DNA of 64,000 nucleotides, taken from Diphasiastrum complanatum. Its lineage: Eukaryota > Streptophyta > Lycopodiopsida > Lycopodiales > Lycopodiaceae. The notes under the pieces were generated by a model. That model was not told the origin of the DNA. It ran no database searches and saw only the letters and a program-made list of their open reading frames with translations. The number at the start of each line of letters is the position of its first letter. Position 1 is the stretch's first letter. A program made the position numbers and the translations under genes. Below, piece after piece: positions 62,700 through 64,000 of the stretch. The stretch is from contig CM055113.1 of assembly GCA_029204225.1 (NCBI GenBank), positions 17,398,445 to 17,462,444 of the forward strand, in the 5' to 3' direction.

Positions 62700-64000
62700 G
62701 AGGTGATTGAAGGTCCAGAAAAGGACAGATGGATCCAAGCCATGAACAAAGAGATGGAGTAAATGAGGAATAACCAGATATGGACGTTGGAGCCATTACC
62801 ACATAAGTGCAAGACTGTCAAATGCAAATGGGTCTTCAAGCTTAAATACGGATCAGATGGGAACATCGCGAAATACAAGACAAGACTGGTAGCAAAAGGT
62901 TTCTCTCAGAGATATGGTATTGACTACTCTGAAACCTTCTCTCCTGTTGTCAACCATTTGTCCCTACGGTTGTTATTTGCATATGCAGTAGCTTATGACC
63001 TCAAGATCCACATTGTGGATGAGAAGATAGCCTTCTTGCATGGCAAATTAGATGAAGAGGTCTATATGGATCAACTCCCAAGATATGTTTCAAATTCACT
63101 TCCTGACTATGCATGCAGAATGCATAGAAGCATCTACGTTATGAAACAATCAGTTCAACAATGGTACAAAAAGAAAGATCAAGCCCTGAAATCATTAGGA
63201 TTCAGGCCTCTGTTGGCTGATTCCAATGTATATGTCAGAGCTATAGATGGGCAGATCATCATTGTGGCTATGTATGTGGACGATACTCTGATACTTTGTA
63301 GGAGTGAGTAGCTGATTGCTAAAGGAAAGACAGACATCTCGAAACATTTCGAGATCGTGGATCTGGGAGAAGCCAGGTGCTACCTAGGCTTGCAAATTGA
63401 AAGGGACTATGAGGGAGGTAAGTTATACCTTCACCAGTCCAAATACACCCAGAAGATCCTAGAGGACTTTGGGATGCTGAACTGCAAAGGAGTGAACACT
63501 CCAATGCTCGTAGGGATGGTGCTGATGAATGATGACTGTCAGTGAGAGAATAGATGCAGCTCACACCTTACAGGAAGCTGATAGGATCACTGATGTACCT
63601 TGTTGACAATACACGTCCTGATATTGCTTATGTAATATTTAGAATGAGCCAATTCTGTACGAATTCAGGCTCGACACATTGGAAGATTGCAAAACGAATT
63701 TTGCAATATCTTCAATTAACGAGGGATCATGGCTTGTGTTATTGTCATGGTGCAAGTTTCAGGATACTTTCCTACAGCGACGCTAGCTGGGCATCTCTCA
63801 AGGACGACTGTAAAAGCGTCTCAGGAGGATGCACCATCGCATCAGGAGCAGAAGTTCTCTGGGTCAGCAAGAAGCAGACCGTTTTAGCCCAGTCATCCTG
63901 TGAAGCAGAATATGTTGCAGCAGCAAAGATGGCCAATGAAATAATCTGGCTAAGGCAACTCCTGGACGAATTAGACGAAACAAGAAATGAGCCCCTGGTC
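62700..64000 (+). pseudogene. pol: Copia reverse transcriptase and RNase H, truncated by window
   Basis: The 62763-63311 frame holds the polymerase: KCKWVFKLKYGSDGNIAKYK, DYSETFSPVVNHLSLRLLFA, IVDEKIAFLHGKLDEEVYMD and IVAMYVDDTLILCRSE with intact YVDD. A TAG at 63309-63311 interrupts it. 63357-63545 continues with DLGEARCYLGLQIERDYEGG. After another break at 63543 the RNase H frame reads LIGSLMYLVDNTRPDIAYVI, SDASWASLKDDCKSVSGGCT and SCEAEYVAAAKMANEIIWLR to the window end. Confidence 0.88.

Larger units (their letters stand above)
59243..64000 (+). mobile_element. Ty1/copia retrotransposon, runs off the window end
   Basis: A probable 5' LTR (59243-59948), tRNA-Met primer site TGGTATTAGAGC (59950-59961), gag, protease, integrase, reverse transcriptase and RNase H follow in the copia order. 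The 3' end and LTR lie beyond 64000. Blocks are well preserved but separated by single stops and shifts, so it is inactive yet fairly young. Confidence 0.88.

Overview
Organism and type of region. This is nuclear DNA of a land plant with a very large, repeat-rich genome. It has spliceosomal introns, a plastid-targeted plant enzyme, Ty3/gypsy, Ty1/copia, hAT, Mutator-like and LINE relics at high density, and long dinucleotide tracts. A fern or gymnosperm fits best (inference; no species marker is visible). There is no rRNA, tRNA or CRISPR array that I can see. Main gene. The only host gene I can follow with open frames and matching splice sites is a dehydroascorbate reductase (DHAR, GST superfamily) on the minus strand. 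Five coding exons lie at 42011-41642 (Ser-rich plastid transit peptide plus N-terminus), 17415-17325, 4855-4712, 4297-4180 and 3394-3254. All junction phases agree and no exon contains a stop. Intron 1 is about 24.2 kb and intron 2 about 12.5 kb, so at least 38.8 kb is spent on 864 coding bases. Most of the mobile DNA before 41.6 kb sits inside these two introns. The extreme C-terminal exon was not found. Layout. 1-3000: a broken FANCI-like exon, an inverted-repeat element, an LTR remnant and a LINE reverse-transcriptase remnant. 3254-4855: DHAR exons 3-5. 4856-17324 (intron 2): the 5' end of a minus-strand LTR element, a decayed plus-strand gypsy chromovirus whose 3' LTR carries a hAT MITE with a perfect 8-bp target duplication, two orphan LTR/primer-site pieces and a hAT transposase relic. 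17416-41641 (intron 1): an internally deleted gypsy element with both LTRs, a 5.08-kb hAT transposon with a six-exon transposase gene, a second element with palindromic termini and convergent ORFs, a copia element split by a nested gypsy element, and a local tandem duplication. 42-50 kb: DHAR 5' flank, minisatellites, copia fragments, one intact copia LTR and a Mutator-like foldback element. 50.6-53 kb: copia integrase remnant and a divergent reverse transcriptase of the RVT/Penelope/telomerase type. 54.7-64 kb: long TC and GA tracts, a minus-strand copia element, an unidentified coiled-coil gene fragment, and a plus-strand copia element that runs off the window end. How the parts relate. The mobile elements form a nested record inside one housekeeping antioxidant gene. 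Several DNA elements share a design: termini built from repeated short palindromes, with a different core in each. The two items most worth follow-up are that terminal code and the divergent reverse transcriptase near 52 kb.
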